Shown piece after piece: positions 36,863 to 45,566 of a DNA stretch of 61,137 nucleotides; the stretch's first letter is position 1, and each line of letters opens with the position of its first letter. This DNA comes from an uncultured Bacteroidia bacterium (GTDB lineage Bacteria > Bacteroidota > Bacteroidia > Bacteroidales > UBA932): NCBI GenBank assembly GCA_902762435.1, contig CACWOH010000012.1, positions 1 through 61,137 of the forward strand. The letters are read 5' to 3'. The notes under the pieces were generated by a model that did not search any database, had not been told where the DNA came from, and saw only the letters and a program-made list of their open reading frames with translations. The translations under genes were made by a program, and so were the position numbers.

Positions 36863-36890
36863 TCCGGAGAATCCGAGACATTTTTCAGCG

Positions 36891-36920
36891 AGGATGGCAG
36901 AATTCTGCCATCCTTTTTTT
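36891..36920 (+). terminator. gapA intrinsic terminator
   Basis: AGGATGGCAG-AATT-CTGCCATCCT is a perfect 10-bp stem (24-nt palindrome) followed by seven T. Confidence 0.95.
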
Positions 36921-36927
36921 ATATTTG
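36920..36927 (+). promoter_or_regulatory. Possible promoter -7 element of the peptidase operon
   Basis: TATATTTG directly after the terminator T-run matches TAnnTTTG. No TTG is found 19-20 nt upstream (that position lies in the terminator stem), so it would be a weak or extended promoter. About 30 nt before the peptidase ATG. Confidence 0.5.
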
Positions 36928-36956
36928 TGGATGGAAACTTATTAATCAAGACGATC

Positions 36957-38147
36957 ATGAAAAGATTCACCGTTCTGGCAGCCGCCCTTCTGTGCCTGGG
37001 CGTCTCCGCCCTTGCCCAGCAGCGTACGGCTCCGGCGTTCCCGGAGTATACCTTCACGACGGTCAAGGCCAACCCCATCACCTCCATCAAGAACCAGGCG
37101 AGCAGCGGCACCTGCTGGGCCTTCTCGGGCATCAGCTTCCTCGAGTCCGAGGCCATCCGCCTGTGCGGTATCAAGGACGAAGCCCAGTATCCCGACTTTT
37201 CCGAATTCTACGTCGTCGGCACTTCCTATAAGGAGCGTGCCGAGAAGTATATCCGCCTGGACGGCAAGCTGAACTTCAGCGTGGGTTCCGGCTGCGGTGA
37301 CGTCATGGATGTCGTCAAGAACCACGGCATCGTGCCCAACGAGCAGGTGACGGGCGTCAACTACGGCACCCCGCTCCCGCAGCAGTCCGAACTGGACGCC
37401 ATCCTGCTCGGCTACGTGCAGGCCGTCGCCAAGAGCCGCAAGCCCTCCACCGCCTGGAAGCGCGGTTTCGCTGCCATCGTGGATGAGTACTTCGGCAAGG
37501 CTTCCGACACGTTCGTGGTGGACGGCAAGACCTACACCCCGGCCTCGTACCGCGACGCGATGAAGATCAATCCTGACGACTACATCGAACTGACTTCCTT
37601 CACGCACCATCCGTTCTATACCTGGTTCGCCCTCGAGGTGGCCGACAACTGGCGCGGCACGCAGTCCTACAACGTGCCCATCGATGAGATGATCGCCGTC
37701 CTGGACAACGCCCTGGAGAACGGCTACACCGCCTGCTGGGGCGCCGACGTGAGCCACACCGGCTTCACCCGCAACGGCCTCGGCATCTTGATCGACGAGC
37801 AGGCCACCGCGTCCGCCGGTTCCGACCAGGAGCACTGGGTGGGCAAGGAGGAAGGCGCTCCCGCCCCGATCGTCAAGGTCGTGGAGGCCGTGACCAACCA
37901 GCAGACCCGCCAGGAGGAGTTCGACAACAAGACCATGACCGACGACCACGGCATGCACATCTACGGCATCGCCCGGGACCAGGACGGCAAGAAGTATTAC
38001 ATGGTCAAGAACTCCTGGGGCGAGACCGGCAAGTACAAGGGCATCTGGTACTGCACCGAGGCCTTCGTCCGCGCCCAGACCCTGGACATCACCGTCCACA
38101 AGGACGCCCTGACCAAGGACCTGAAGAAACGCCTTGGCGTCAAGTAG
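36957..38147 (+). CDS. C1 family peptidase (bleomycin hydrolase/PepC-like), exported
   Basis: A 396-residue papain-fold peptidase. The ATG at 36957 gives a signal peptide (RFTVLAAALLCLGVSALAQ), so it is exported, unlike the cytosolic PepC. Catalytic Cys53 lies in ASSGTCWAFSG, His in DDHGMHIYG and Asn in VKNSWGETG. The family members are aminopeptidases acting on short peptides. It heads a plus-strand operon; its stop is directly followed by the pssA start (TAGATG). Confidence 0.93.
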   Translation: MKRFTVLAAALLCLGVSALAQQRTAPAFPEYTFTTVKANPITSIKNQASSGTCWAFSGISFLESEAIRLCGIKDEAQYPDFSEFYVVGTSYKERAEKYIRLDGKLNFSVGSGCGDVMDVVKNHGIVPNEQVTGVNYGTPLPQQSELDAILLGYVQAVAKSRKPSTAWKRGFAAIVDEYFGKASDTFVVDGKTYTPASYRDAMKINPDDYIELTSFTHHPFYTWFALEVADNWRGTQSYNVPIDEMIAVLDNALENGYTACWGADVSHTGFTRNGLGILIDEQATASAGSDQEHWVGKEEGAPAPIVKVVEAVTNQQTRQEEFDNKTMTDDHGMHIYGIARDQDGKKYYMVKNSWGETGKYKGIWYCTEAFVRAQTLDITVHKDALTKDLKKRLGVK

Positions 38148-38867
38148 ATGACGCTTAGGAAGTATATCCCCGACCTGATCACCTCGATGAATCTCGTTTG
38201 CGGACTCCTCGGGGTGGTCTTTACGCTGAGATCGCGGCTGGACATCGCCTTCGCCTGCATGCTGGCGGCGGCGGTGTTCGATTTCCTGGACGGCCTGGCC
38301 GCCCGGGCGCTGGACGCGTATTCCGATATGGGCAAGGAGCTGGACTCGCTGTGCGACCTGGTCAGTTTCGGCGTCCTGCCGGCCCTGATGCTCAGTTTCC
38401 TGATGCAGACATATCGCTTCGACGGCAGCTGGATCTGCTGGCTGCCCCTGCTGTTGGCGGTCTTCAGCGCGCTCCGTCTGGCGAAGTTCAACGTGGATCC
38501 GCGCCAGAAGGACAGTTTCCTGGGCCTTCCGGCACCGGCTTCGGGCCTGCTGTGCGGCGCGCTCTGCAGCTATTGCTGCCACACGCCCGCCGAGTTCCTG
38601 TCCACCTGGGTTTCCGGCCCCGTGTTCATCCCGCTCCTGACCGCCTGCCTCTGCGTCCTGCTGGTCTGTGAACTGCCCATGTTCTCCTTCAAGTTCCATA
38701 AGGGGGACGCCCGGACGCTGACCGTCAAGCGCCTGACCCTGGTCGCATTCATCCTGGCCGCGGCGGTATTCTGCCTCGTGGCCGGGCACCACTGGTCGCT
38801 CGCGGTGCTGCTGGGCTTCGTCTTCTACATCCTCAACAACCTGGTTTACGCCCTTTTCAAGCTATGA
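38148..38867 (+). CDS. pssA: CDP-diacylglycerol-serine O-phosphatidyltransferase
   Basis: A 239-residue integral membrane enzyme making phosphatidylserine from CDP-diacylglycerol and serine, the precursor of phosphatidylethanolamine. The CDP-alcohol transferase motif D-x2-D-G-x2-A-R-x8-G-x3-D-x3-D is complete (DFLDGLAARALD, then GKELDSLCD). About seven hydrophobic spans are seen. It overlaps the next gene by 4 nt and is 0 nt after the peptidase. Confidence 0.92.
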   Translation: MTLRKYIPDLITSMNLVCGLLGVVFTLRSRLDIAFACMLAAAVFDFLDGLAARALDAYSDMGKELDSLCDLVSFGVLPALMLSFLMQTYRFDGSWICWLPLLLAVFSALRLAKFNVDPRQKDSFLGLPAPASGLLCGALCSYCCHTPAEFLSTWVSGPVFIPLLTACLCVLLVCELPMFSFKFHKGDARTLTVKRLTLVAFILAAAVFCLVAGHHWSLAVLLGFVFYILNNLVYALFKL

Positions 38868-39982
38868 TCCCTTCCGTCCTGCGCCGCTCGGCCCTGCCGC
38901 TCTCGCTGCTTGCGCTGCTGACCTTGTCCGCCGCCTGCCGGCGGCAGGTCGTGGAGACGCGTCCCACCATTCCGCTGGTCCGGGAGATCCTCGCCGACAA
39001 GTCCGGCCCCCGGATGCAGATGCTCCGGGACCTGCAGCCGAAACCTGCTTCGGACATTACGCTCATCGGCTCGGATTTCGCCTGCGAGCGCTTGGCGGAG
39101 CAGTTCTATTTCCGGGACCTGAAGGATAACGTGGACGCCCGTTTCGAAGAGGACGGGCTGCCGGATTTCTCCGGCGAGACGTTCGCCTGCATCGAGGATT
39201 CGCTGGATTACCGGACATTCGTCGCCGCTGGACAGACGGAGGAACTGCGGCGGCAGACGGTGATGCGCGTTCTCGCCGCCCTGGATACCGTCGTGCACAT
39301 CAGCCCCTACGACCTGGAAGGCCTGGCCACCAAGGCTTCTTCCAAGATGATCGTGCTGGCCGATCCGTTCCTGGCCGAATACGGCGGATTCGACGTGGAC
39401 ACCCTCCTGCAGAGCACCGGTTGCGGCATCCCGGTCATCCGTCCCATCGAACTGATGATCGACCGCGCCTTCGAGGAGGGCGGCCGCTGGGATTTGTCCG
39501 TTGGCATCATCTGCGATCCGCGTTTCGCGGATTCCCGCATCTACGAGCGGATTTTCGCCCGCAAGGCCGCCGAGCGCGGCGCGAAGGGCGCCAGCTGCGT
39601 GGTAATGGGTGTCGCGGAGCGGGACAGCGTGCTGCACCATTTCCTGAGCGACTATCTCGAGGCCGGCAATACCAAGCCGCTGGACGCCATCCTGATCGAC
39701 GACCTGGCCGTGCGGCCGGATTCGCTGAAGAACGAGCTGGCTGACATCGTTTCCGTGATGAACGAGAGTTCGATGACCTTCGGCCGGCTGATTTCCCGCA
39801 ATTTCGTTTTCCTCGATACTTTTGATTCGGTGGCGGACTGCTGTTACGCGCTCCTGCGCGAGAACAACCTGTTTACCCACAATATCGCCAAACCCCAGGT
39901 GTCGGTCTATCGCCCGGTGCGCAAGCCGGAAAGCGGTGACGGGTCGATCATCCTGATTCCCGGTTCTTATGTTCAAAATTAG
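38864..39982 (+). CDS. Lipoprotein of unknown function
   Basis: A 372-residue protein with a lipoprotein signal (PLSLLALLTLSAACRR; Cys25 as the acylated residue). The mature part is mixed alpha/beta with two Rossmann-like halves (ITLIGSDFACERLAEQ; DAILIDDLAVRPDSLK), which weakly resembles periplasmic binding proteins. Not recognised as any named family. It overlaps the exonuclease gene by 14 nt, so the two are translationally coupled. Confidence 0.75.
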   Translation: MIPSVLRRSALPLSLLALLTLSAACRRQVVETRPTIPLVREILADKSGPRMQMLRDLQPKPASDITLIGSDFACERLAEQFYFRDLKDNVDARFEEDGLPDFSGETFACIEDSLDYRTFVAAGQTEELRRQTVMRVLAALDTVVHISPYDLEGLATKASSKMIVLADPFLAEYGGFDVDTLLQSTGCGIPVIRPIELMIDRAFEEGGRWDLSVGIICDPRFADSRIYERIFARKAAERGAKGASCVVMGVAERDSVLHHFLSDYLEAGNTKPLDAILIDDLAVRPDSLKNELADIVSVMNESSMTFGRLISRNFVFLDTFDSVADCCYALLRENNLFTHNIAKPQVSVYRPVRKPESGDGSIILIPGSYVQN

Positions 39983-40724
39983 CATCCTGCCGGAAGAAAT
40001 AGAAAAAATGCCGCTGGGAGCCTTTCCCGGCAAGATCCACGTCATTGACAAGACCGGCATCGAGTTCGTCAAGGCCGTCGCCTACCTGCGGACACAGAAG
40101 GTGATCGGCTTCGACACCGAGACGCGTCCGGTCTTCTCGCCGGGCCAGCGCCACAACCACGTCGCACTCCTGCAGCTTTCCGGCGCAGGGCAGGCGTACC
40201 TGTTCCGGGTGGACCGGCTGGGCATGCGCAAGCTCATCTGCGGCATCCTTTCGAATCCGCGCATCGTCAAGGTGGGCGCGGCGGTGCACGACGACGTGCG
40301 CGGCCTGCAGTACTACCAGCATTTCGACGCGAAGGCCTTCGTGGACCTGCAGAAGATTGCCTACGAGTGGGGGATCCGCGACAAGAGCGTCAAGAAGCTG
40401 GCGGCCAACATCCTCGGCGTGCGGATTTCCAAGTCGCAGCAGCTTTCCAACTGGGAGGCCGAGCAGCTGACCGCCCCGCAGCAGATGTATGCGGCTACGG
40501 ATGCCTGGATCTGCCGGGAGATGTATCTGAAACTCCTGAAGTGCGAGAAGCATCCGCTCACGCCGGAGGAACTCAACCCGCCGCAGCCGCAGCCGGCACA
40601 GCCGCCCAAGGTGGAAGATCCCGCGCCGGCGCAGGACAATCCCGACAAGCCGAAGGCGAAGCGCCGCCGGCACCGTCACCGCAAACTCAGGAAGCCGCAG
40701 GAGGCTTCGCAGGAAAATGGTTAA
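39969..40724 (+). CDS. DEDDy 3'-5' exonuclease domain protein (RNase D-like)
   Basis: A 251-residue protein. Catalytic motifs of the DEDDy class are present: VIGFDTETRPVF (DxE), KVGAAVHDDVRGL (D), and MYAATDAWICREMY (Y-x-x-x-D). The C-terminal ~55 residues are a Pro/Lys/Arg-rich tail ending in RRRHRHRKLRK, probably nucleic-acid binding. It may trim RNA or DNA 3' ends; it lacks the HRDC domains of true RNase D. It overlaps the methyltransferase gene by 8 nt. Confidence 0.88.
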   Translation: MFKISILPEEIEKMPLGAFPGKIHVIDKTGIEFVKAVAYLRTQKVIGFDTETRPVFSPGQRHNHVALLQLSGAGQAYLFRVDRLGMRKLICGILSNPRIVKVGAAVHDDVRGLQYYQHFDAKAFVDLQKIAYEWGIRDKSVKKLAANILGVRISKSQQLSNWEAEQLTAPQQMYAATDAWICREMYLKLLKCEKHPLTPEELNPPQPQPAQPPKVEDPAPAQDNPDKPKAKRRRHRHRKLRKPQEASQENG

Positions 40725-42063
40725 GATCATTCTGAAGCGCGGCCGCGACGAGTCGTTGCGCCGTTTCCACCCGTGGGTGTTCAGCGGGGCTGTCGCCCAG
40801 GTGCAGGGCTCGCCCGCCGAGGGCGACATCGTGGGCGTGTACAGCGCCGAAGGGCAGTTCCTGGCCTGCGGGCACTGGCAGGTCGGCTCCATCGCCGTAC
40901 GCATCCTTTCCTTTGATGCGGACCCCACCGCGCCCGGATTCTGGGTCGATTCCCTCTCCCGCGCCCTCGCCGTCCGGGAGGCCGTCGGCCTGTATCGGGT
41001 GGGCAGGAGCGGCGAACTGCCTCCTGAAACGTCCCAGACCAATTGCTTTCGGCTGGTACACGGAGAGGGCGATGGGTTACCCGGGCTGATCATCGACTGG
41101 TACGACGGCGTCTGCGTGATGCAGGCCCACTCGGTGGGCATGTTTCGCGCGAAGGGGCAGATCTGCGAGGCGCTGAAGGCCGTCTTCGGCGATCGCTTGA
41201 AGGCGGTTTACGACAAGAGTTCCGGGACGGCCCCCTTCAAGGCGGGCCTCGACCTGGTGGACGGCTACCTGTACCGCGCCGAGGGCTTCGACGTCTCGGA
41301 GGCGGTCGTCCTCGAAAACGGCCGCAAGTTCCTGGTAAACTGGGAGGAAGGTCAGAAGACAGGCTTCTTCCTGGACCAGCGCGACAACCGCGACCTGGTG
41401 GGCAGATATGCAGCCGGCCGGCGCGTACTCAATCTTTTCTGCTACACCGGCGGTTTCAGCATCTACGCCCTCACGGCCGGCGCCGCGCTCGTGGATTCGG
41501 TCGACTCCTCCGCCCGCGCGATGGACCTCGTCGCCCGCAACATTGAATTGAACAGCACGCCGGGGAGCGGCAGCCAGCCTCTGGAAACGTCCGGCTGTGC
41601 CGGACCCCTCCCATCTGACGATGGGCCCCTCCCTCTTAACGTGCCGAGGGTGGCAGTGTTTCCTGAGGCAGCTGCCGCCTCCCCGGCAGCTGAATGCAAT
41701 AACTACTGCGAGGATGCGATCGAGTTCCTGCGGAAGACGCCGGAAGGGAAGTACGACCTGATAATCGTGGACCCGCCGGCATTCGCGAAGCACCGCGGTG
41801 CCCTGCAGAACGCCCTCCGCGCCTACCAGCGCCTCAATGCGGCGGCCATCGCGAAAGTGGCCCCCGGCGGCCTCGTGTTCACCTTCAGCTGCTCGCAGGT
41901 CGTGGATAAGATCACCTTCGCCAACACGGTCTTCTCCGCCGCCGCCCAGACCGGCCGCAGCGTCCGCATCCTGGACCGCCTGTGCCAGGGCTCGGACCAC
42001 CCCGTCAGCATCTACCATCCGGAAGGAGAATACCTCAAGGGCCTGCTGCTTTACGTGGAATAA
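40717..42063 (+). CDS. Class I rRNA methyltransferase (RlmI family) with in-frame insertion
   Basis: A 448-residue protein: a PUA domain at residues ~1-75 (HPWVFSGAV), then a Rossmann SAM-dependent methyltransferase with VLNLFCYTGGFSIYAL and IIVDPPAFAKHRG (the DPP(A/S)F motif). RlmI-type enzymes make m5C in 23S rRNA. Residues ~282-324, between LVARNIELN and NNYCEDAIEFL, are an extra Gly/Ser/Pro-rich segment; the DNA there is a 127-bp inverted-repeat element (41560-41686). It lies on the surface loop after beta strand 2, where insertion could be tolerated. Family assignment is firm; exact rRNA target is not. Confidence 0.88.
   Translation: MVKIILKRGRDESLRRFHPWVFSGAVAQVQGSPAEGDIVGVYSAEGQFLACGHWQVGSIAVRILSFDADPTAPGFWVDSLSRALAVREAVGLYRVGRSGELPPETSQTNCFRLVHGEGDGLPGLIIDWYDGVCVMQAHSVGMFRAKGQICEALKAVFGDRLKAVYDKSSGTAPFKAGLDLVDGYLYRAEGFDVSEAVVLENGRKFLVNWEEGQKTGFFLDQRDNRDLVGRYAAGRRVLNLFCYTGGFSIYALTAGAALVDSVDSSARAMDLVARNIELNSTPGSGSQPLETSGCAGPLPSDDGPLPLNVPRVAVFPEAAAASPAAECNNYCEDAIEFLRKTPEGKYDLIIVDPPAFAKHRGALQNALRAYQRLNAAAIAKVAPGGLVFTFSCSQVVDKITFANTVFSAAAQTGRSVRILDRLCQGSDHPVSIYHPEGEYLKGLLLYVE
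41560..41686 (+). repeat. In-frame palindromic element inside the methyltransferase gene
   Basis: Left arm 41560-41588 and right arm 41658-41686 are ~29-nt inverted repeats (about two mismatches and two one-base gaps). The interior contains hairpins GTCCGGC-tgt-GCCGGAC (41589-41605) and CCCATC-tgac-GATGGG (41610-41625), plus a CCCTC/GAGGG stem. No stop codon is created in the gene frame. Confidence 0.8.
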
Positions 42064-42078
42064 CCCGCAACTTCATAT

Positions 42079-44298
42079 ATGAGAAAACCGATACTTCTGT
42101 GCGGACTGCTGGCCCTGGCGGCCTGCGGCCGGCCGGCCGTTTTGCCGAAAGACGGCCCCTATGTGGAAACGGTACGCGTCGAACCCGGCGACACGCAGGA
42201 AGAAATCGTCCGGAAAGCCGCGAACCTCGTGCCTTCGCCGCGTCAGGCCGCTGCGTTGGAGAACGGTTTCATCGCCTTCATCCACTTCGGCCCCAACACC
42301 TTCACCCGGCGCGAATGGGGCACGGGTTTCGAGGATCCGGCGGTCTTCGACCTGAAGGAACTCCACACCGACGACTGGTGCCGCCGGATGAAGGAAGCCG
42401 GGATGAAGATGGCCATCCTCACCGTCAAGCACCACGACGGCTTCTGCCTCTGGCAGACGCGCTACACCACGCACGGCATCATGTCCACGGGCTACCGCGA
42501 CGGGCAGGGAGACGTGCTGCGCGAACTGGCGGAATCCTGCAGGAAATACGGCCTCAAACTGGGCATCTACCTGTCTCCCGCCGACCTGTACCAGATCGAG
42601 TCGCCGGACGGCCTGTACGGCAACCTCAGCGCCAGGACGCCCCGCGTCATCCCGCGTCCGGTGGAGGGGAGACCCTTCGCGGACACGCGCACCTTCAACT
42701 TCACGGTGGACGACTACAACGAATACTTCCTGAACCAGCTGTTCGAACTGCTGACCGAATACGGCCCCATCTCGGAGGTATGGTTCGACGGCGCGCATCC
42801 CAAGCGCAAGGGCGGGCAGACCTACGACTACACCGCCTGGCGCGAACTCATCCGCACGCTGGCCCCCGACGCGACCGTCTTCGGCCGCGAAGACATCCGC
42901 TGGTGCGGCAATGAGGGCGGCGCCACGCGCGACGCAGAGTTCAACGTCGTCACCTTCGCCGAGGACCCGGCCGAAATGACGGAGTTCTACGATATGTACG
43001 GCGAGTTGGGTACACGCGAGGTGTACGCCGCGCGGGAGAAGCCTTTCTACCTGCACTACGAGCCCTGCGAGACCAACACCTCCATCCGCGCCGGCTGGTT
43101 CTACAGCGACGACGACACGCAGGAGGTCCGCACGGCCGACGACGTCTTCGACATCTACGAGCGCGCGGTGGGCGGCAATTCCATCTTCCTGCTGAACATC
43201 CCGCCGACCCGCGAGGGGCGCTTCTCCGAACGGGATGCGGCCGTGCTGCAGGAGGTGGGCGCGCGCATCCGCGAGACCTACGGCGAGGGTTGCAACCTGC
43301 TCGCCCGCGCCCGCGCCCCGAGGCAGGTGCGCGACGGCAGGGATGATACCTTTGTGCCGGCCGACGGCCTGGTCATCCGGCTCCGCAGGCCCGCCACCCT
43401 GAACCGCATCGTGCTGCGTGAACCGGTGACCACCGTGGGCGAGCGGGTGGAAGGCTGCGCCGTGGACGCCCGCGTGGACGGGCAGTGGAAGGAGATCGCC
43501 ACCGGTACCAACATCGGCTTCCGGCGCATCCTGCGCTTCGCCGACGTCACCGCCGACGCCCTGCGCATCCGCATCACCGCCTCGCGGGCGGAACCGTTGC
43601 TGAGCGAGGTTGAGGCTTACCGGTACCGGACGCGTCCGCCCGCCGTGGAGGCGGTGCAGGCCCCGGACGGCAGCGTGACCCTGAAACCCGCCTTCCGGTC
43701 CATGCACTGGTGGAGCTACAAGAACAACGACGCCGCGGACCTGTATGCGGGTTGCACCATCCTCTATGCGACGGAGCCGGGCGGGGAAATGAAGCCCTAC
43801 GAGGGCCCGTTCCATCTGGAGAACGGAGAATTGCGGGCCGTCGCCGTGCTGAACGGGGAACGCGGGCCGGAACTGGTCCGCCGCTTCGGCTGGGCCAAGC
43901 AGGACTGGAAAGTGATCGACTGCAGCAGCGAGTACCCCGGACAGTTTGCCCGCCAGGCCATCGACGGCCGGAGCGACAGCTGCTGGCAGTCCCGCGACGG
44001 AGTCCGGCAATACATCAGCATCGACCTGGGCGAAGAGCGCGAACTGCGCGGCTTCGCCTACACGCCGCACACTTTCACGAAAGAAAGCATGATCGAGAAG
44101 GGAATCTTCCGCATCAGCGCGGACGGGAAGCATTGGAAAGATGCCGAGCCGTTCGAGTTCGGGAACCTGGTCAACGACCCGACCCGCCGGGTCCACAATT
44201 TCGCGAAGCCCATCCGGACCCGCTACGTCCAGATCCGCTCCACCGCTATCGCCGCGGGCGGAAACGCCGCCGGCATGGCCGAACTGGACCTGTTTTAG
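42079..44298 (+). CDS. GH29 alpha-L-fucosidase, lipoprotein with C-terminal F5/8 type C-like domain
   Basis: A 739-residue protein with a lipoprotein signal (PILLCGLLALAACGR). The catalytic (beta/alpha)8 domain has MAILTVKHHDGFCLW and ISEVWFDGAHPKRKG, where the Asp of WFDG is the GH29 nucleophile. A C-terminal galactose-binding-like module (DIDLGEERELRGF-type, from ~600) follows. It would release fucose from host or dietary glycans. The gene starts 15 nt after rlmI and its stop overlaps the convergent ispG stop. Confidence 0.9.
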   Translation: MRKPILLCGLLALAACGRPAVLPKDGPYVETVRVEPGDTQEEIVRKAANLVPSPRQAAALENGFIAFIHFGPNTFTRREWGTGFEDPAVFDLKELHTDDWCRRMKEAGMKMAILTVKHHDGFCLWQTRYTTHGIMSTGYRDGQGDVLRELAESCRKYGLKLGIYLSPADLYQIESPDGLYGNLSARTPRVIPRPVEGRPFADTRTFNFTVDDYNEYFLNQLFELLTEYGPISEVWFDGAHPKRKGGQTYDYTAWRELIRTLAPDATVFGREDIRWCGNEGGATRDAEFNVVTFAEDPAEMTEFYDMYGELGTREVYAAREKPFYLHYEPCETNTSIRAGWFYSDDDTQEVRTADDVFDIYERAVGGNSIFLLNIPPTREGRFSERDAAVLQEVGARIRETYGEGCNLLARARAPRQVRDGRDDTFVPADGLVIRLRRPATLNRIVLREPVTTVGERVEGCAVDARVDGQWKEIATGTNIGFRRILRFADVTADALRIRITASRAEPLLSEVEAYRYRTRPPAVEAVQAPDGSVTLKPAFRSMHWWSYKNNDAADLYAGCTILYATEPGGEMKPYEGPFHLENGELRAVAVLNGERGPELVRRFGWAKQDWKVIDCSSEYPGQFARQAIDGRSDSCWQSRDGVRQYISIDLGEERELRGFAYTPHTFTKESMIEKGIFRISADGKHWKDAEPFEFGNLVNDPTRRVHNFAKPIRTRYVQIRSTAIAAGGNAAGMAELDLF

Positions 44299-45566
44299 GC
44301 GGTTTCCGCCTCGATGAGCTCCAGCAGGCGGTCGATGGCCTCGGTGTCGGGAATGTGCCGCAGGACGGGCTGTCCGCGGTGGTAGATGGCCACGCGCCCG
44401 CCGCCTTCGCCTACATAGCCCCAGTCGGCGTCGGCCATCTCGCCGGGGCCGTTTACGATGCAGCCCATCACGGCGATGACCAGCCCCTTGAGGTGGGCGG
44501 TGCGCCGCTGCACTTCCTCGAAGGTCTCCTGCAGGTTGTACATCGTGCGGCCGCAACCCGGGCAGGCAATGTATTCCGGCTTGTAGAAACGGCGCCGGGC
44601 CGCCTGCATGATCTCGTCTTTCAGATACTCCGACAGTCCCGCCTCGTCGGGAATCTCGTCGATTTCCCGCTTCAGCAGCTTCGGCCCCCATAAGATCGCC
44701 GCATCCAGCATACGCCTATACGGGGGCATATCCCCCGAAGCGGACGTCACTTCGCTCAAACTGCCTGCTCCATGGGTGGCGAGAAATTGTGCGACGGGAA
44801 GTTCGTTTACAGGAGGCTCCGTCAAGGAAACCCGGATCGTGTCGCCGATGCCCTCCTGGAGGAGGGAAGCGATTCCCACGCAGGATTTGATGCGCCCGCT
44901 GTCGCCCCCGCCGGCTTCCGTCACGCCGAGATGCATCGGGAACACCACGCCCCGCTCCTGCATCCGCCGGGTGAGTTCGCGGTAGGCCTCCACCATCACC
45001 ACGGTGTTGCTCGCCTTCAGCGACACCACCACGTTCAGGAAATCCGCCGCGATGCACATCTCCAGCCACTCCATCGCGGCGATGGCCATCGCCTGCGGCG
45101 TGTTGCCGTAGCGGTCGGTGATGTAAGCGCCCAGCGAGCCGTGGTTGAGGCCCACGCGCACGGCGGTGCCGTGTTCCTTGCATACGGCCAGGAAACGGGC
45201 GAACTGGCGGCGCGCCTCGTCGTGGTCCTTGTGGAAATTGCCCGGGTTGATGCGGACCTTCTCCACGACCGGGGCCACCGCGATGGCGGTCTCGGAGGAG
45301 AAATGGATGTCCGCGACCAGCGGAACGCTGCAGCCGGCCGCCCGCAGCCGGGCCTTGATTTCGGCCACGTGCGGGACGTCCTGCAGGCCGGGCACGGTGA
45401 TGCGCACCAGCTGCGCGCCGGCGGCGGCCAGTTCCAGGCTCTGCGCCACGGTGGCGGCTACGTCGGAGGTATGGGTGTTGCACATCGTCTGCACGACGAC
45501 GGGATGTCCGGCGCCGATGACCAGCGTGTCACCGACCCGGACCGGAAGTGTCTCGATTCTCGCCAT
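44295..45566 (-). CDS. ispG: (E)-4-hydroxy-3-methylbut-2-enyl-diphosphate synthase, compact form
   Basis: A 423-residue enzyme of the MEP isoprenoid pathway. MCNTHTSDVAAT, PLVADIHFS, VRINPGNF and GGGDSGRIKSCVGI mark the TIM-barrel domain; ACPGCGRTMYN and MGCIVNGPGEMAD hold the three Cys and the Glu of the 4Fe-4S site. Bacteroidetes IspG usually has a large (~250-residue) insert; here only about 75 residues separate the two domains. That linker includes GSLSEVTSASGDMPPY, encoded by two adjacent hairpins (44721-44754). Its start overlaps the barrel gene by 38 nt. Confidence 0.93.
   Translation of the reverse strand: MARIETLPVRVGDTLVIGAGHPVVVQTMCNTHTSDVAATVAQSLELAAAGAQLVRITVPGLQDVPHVAEIKARLRAAGCSVPLVADIHFSSETAIAVAPVVEKVRINPGNFHKDHDEARRQFARFLAVCKEHGTAVRVGLNHGSLGAYITDRYGNTPQAMAIAAMEWLEMCIAADFLNVVVSLKASNTVVMVEAYRELTRRMQERGVVFPMHLGVTEAGGGDSGRIKSCVGIASLLQEGIGDTIRVSLTEPPVNELPVAQFLATHGAGSLSEVTSASGDMPPYRRMLDAAILWGPKLLKREIDEIPDEAGLSEYLKDEIMQAARRRFYKPEYIACPGCGRTMYNLQETFEEVQRRTAHLKGLVIAVMGCIVNGPGEMADADWGYVGEGGGRVAIYHRGQPVLRHIPDTEAIDRLLELIEAETA
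44721..44754 (-). repeat. Two adjacent hairpins in the ispG linker
   Basis: CGGGGG-catat-CCCCCG (44721-44737) and CGAAG...CTTCG (44736-44754) sit side by side in the coding frame at residues ~271-282. Possibly a third, degraded palindromic element, but no outer arms were found. Confidence 0.4.

Noticed and set aside
42073-44691. A long minus-strand frame opposite the GH29 gene and running into ispG
   Set aside because: GH29 motifs lie on the plus strand, and ispG reads in another frame of the minus strand.
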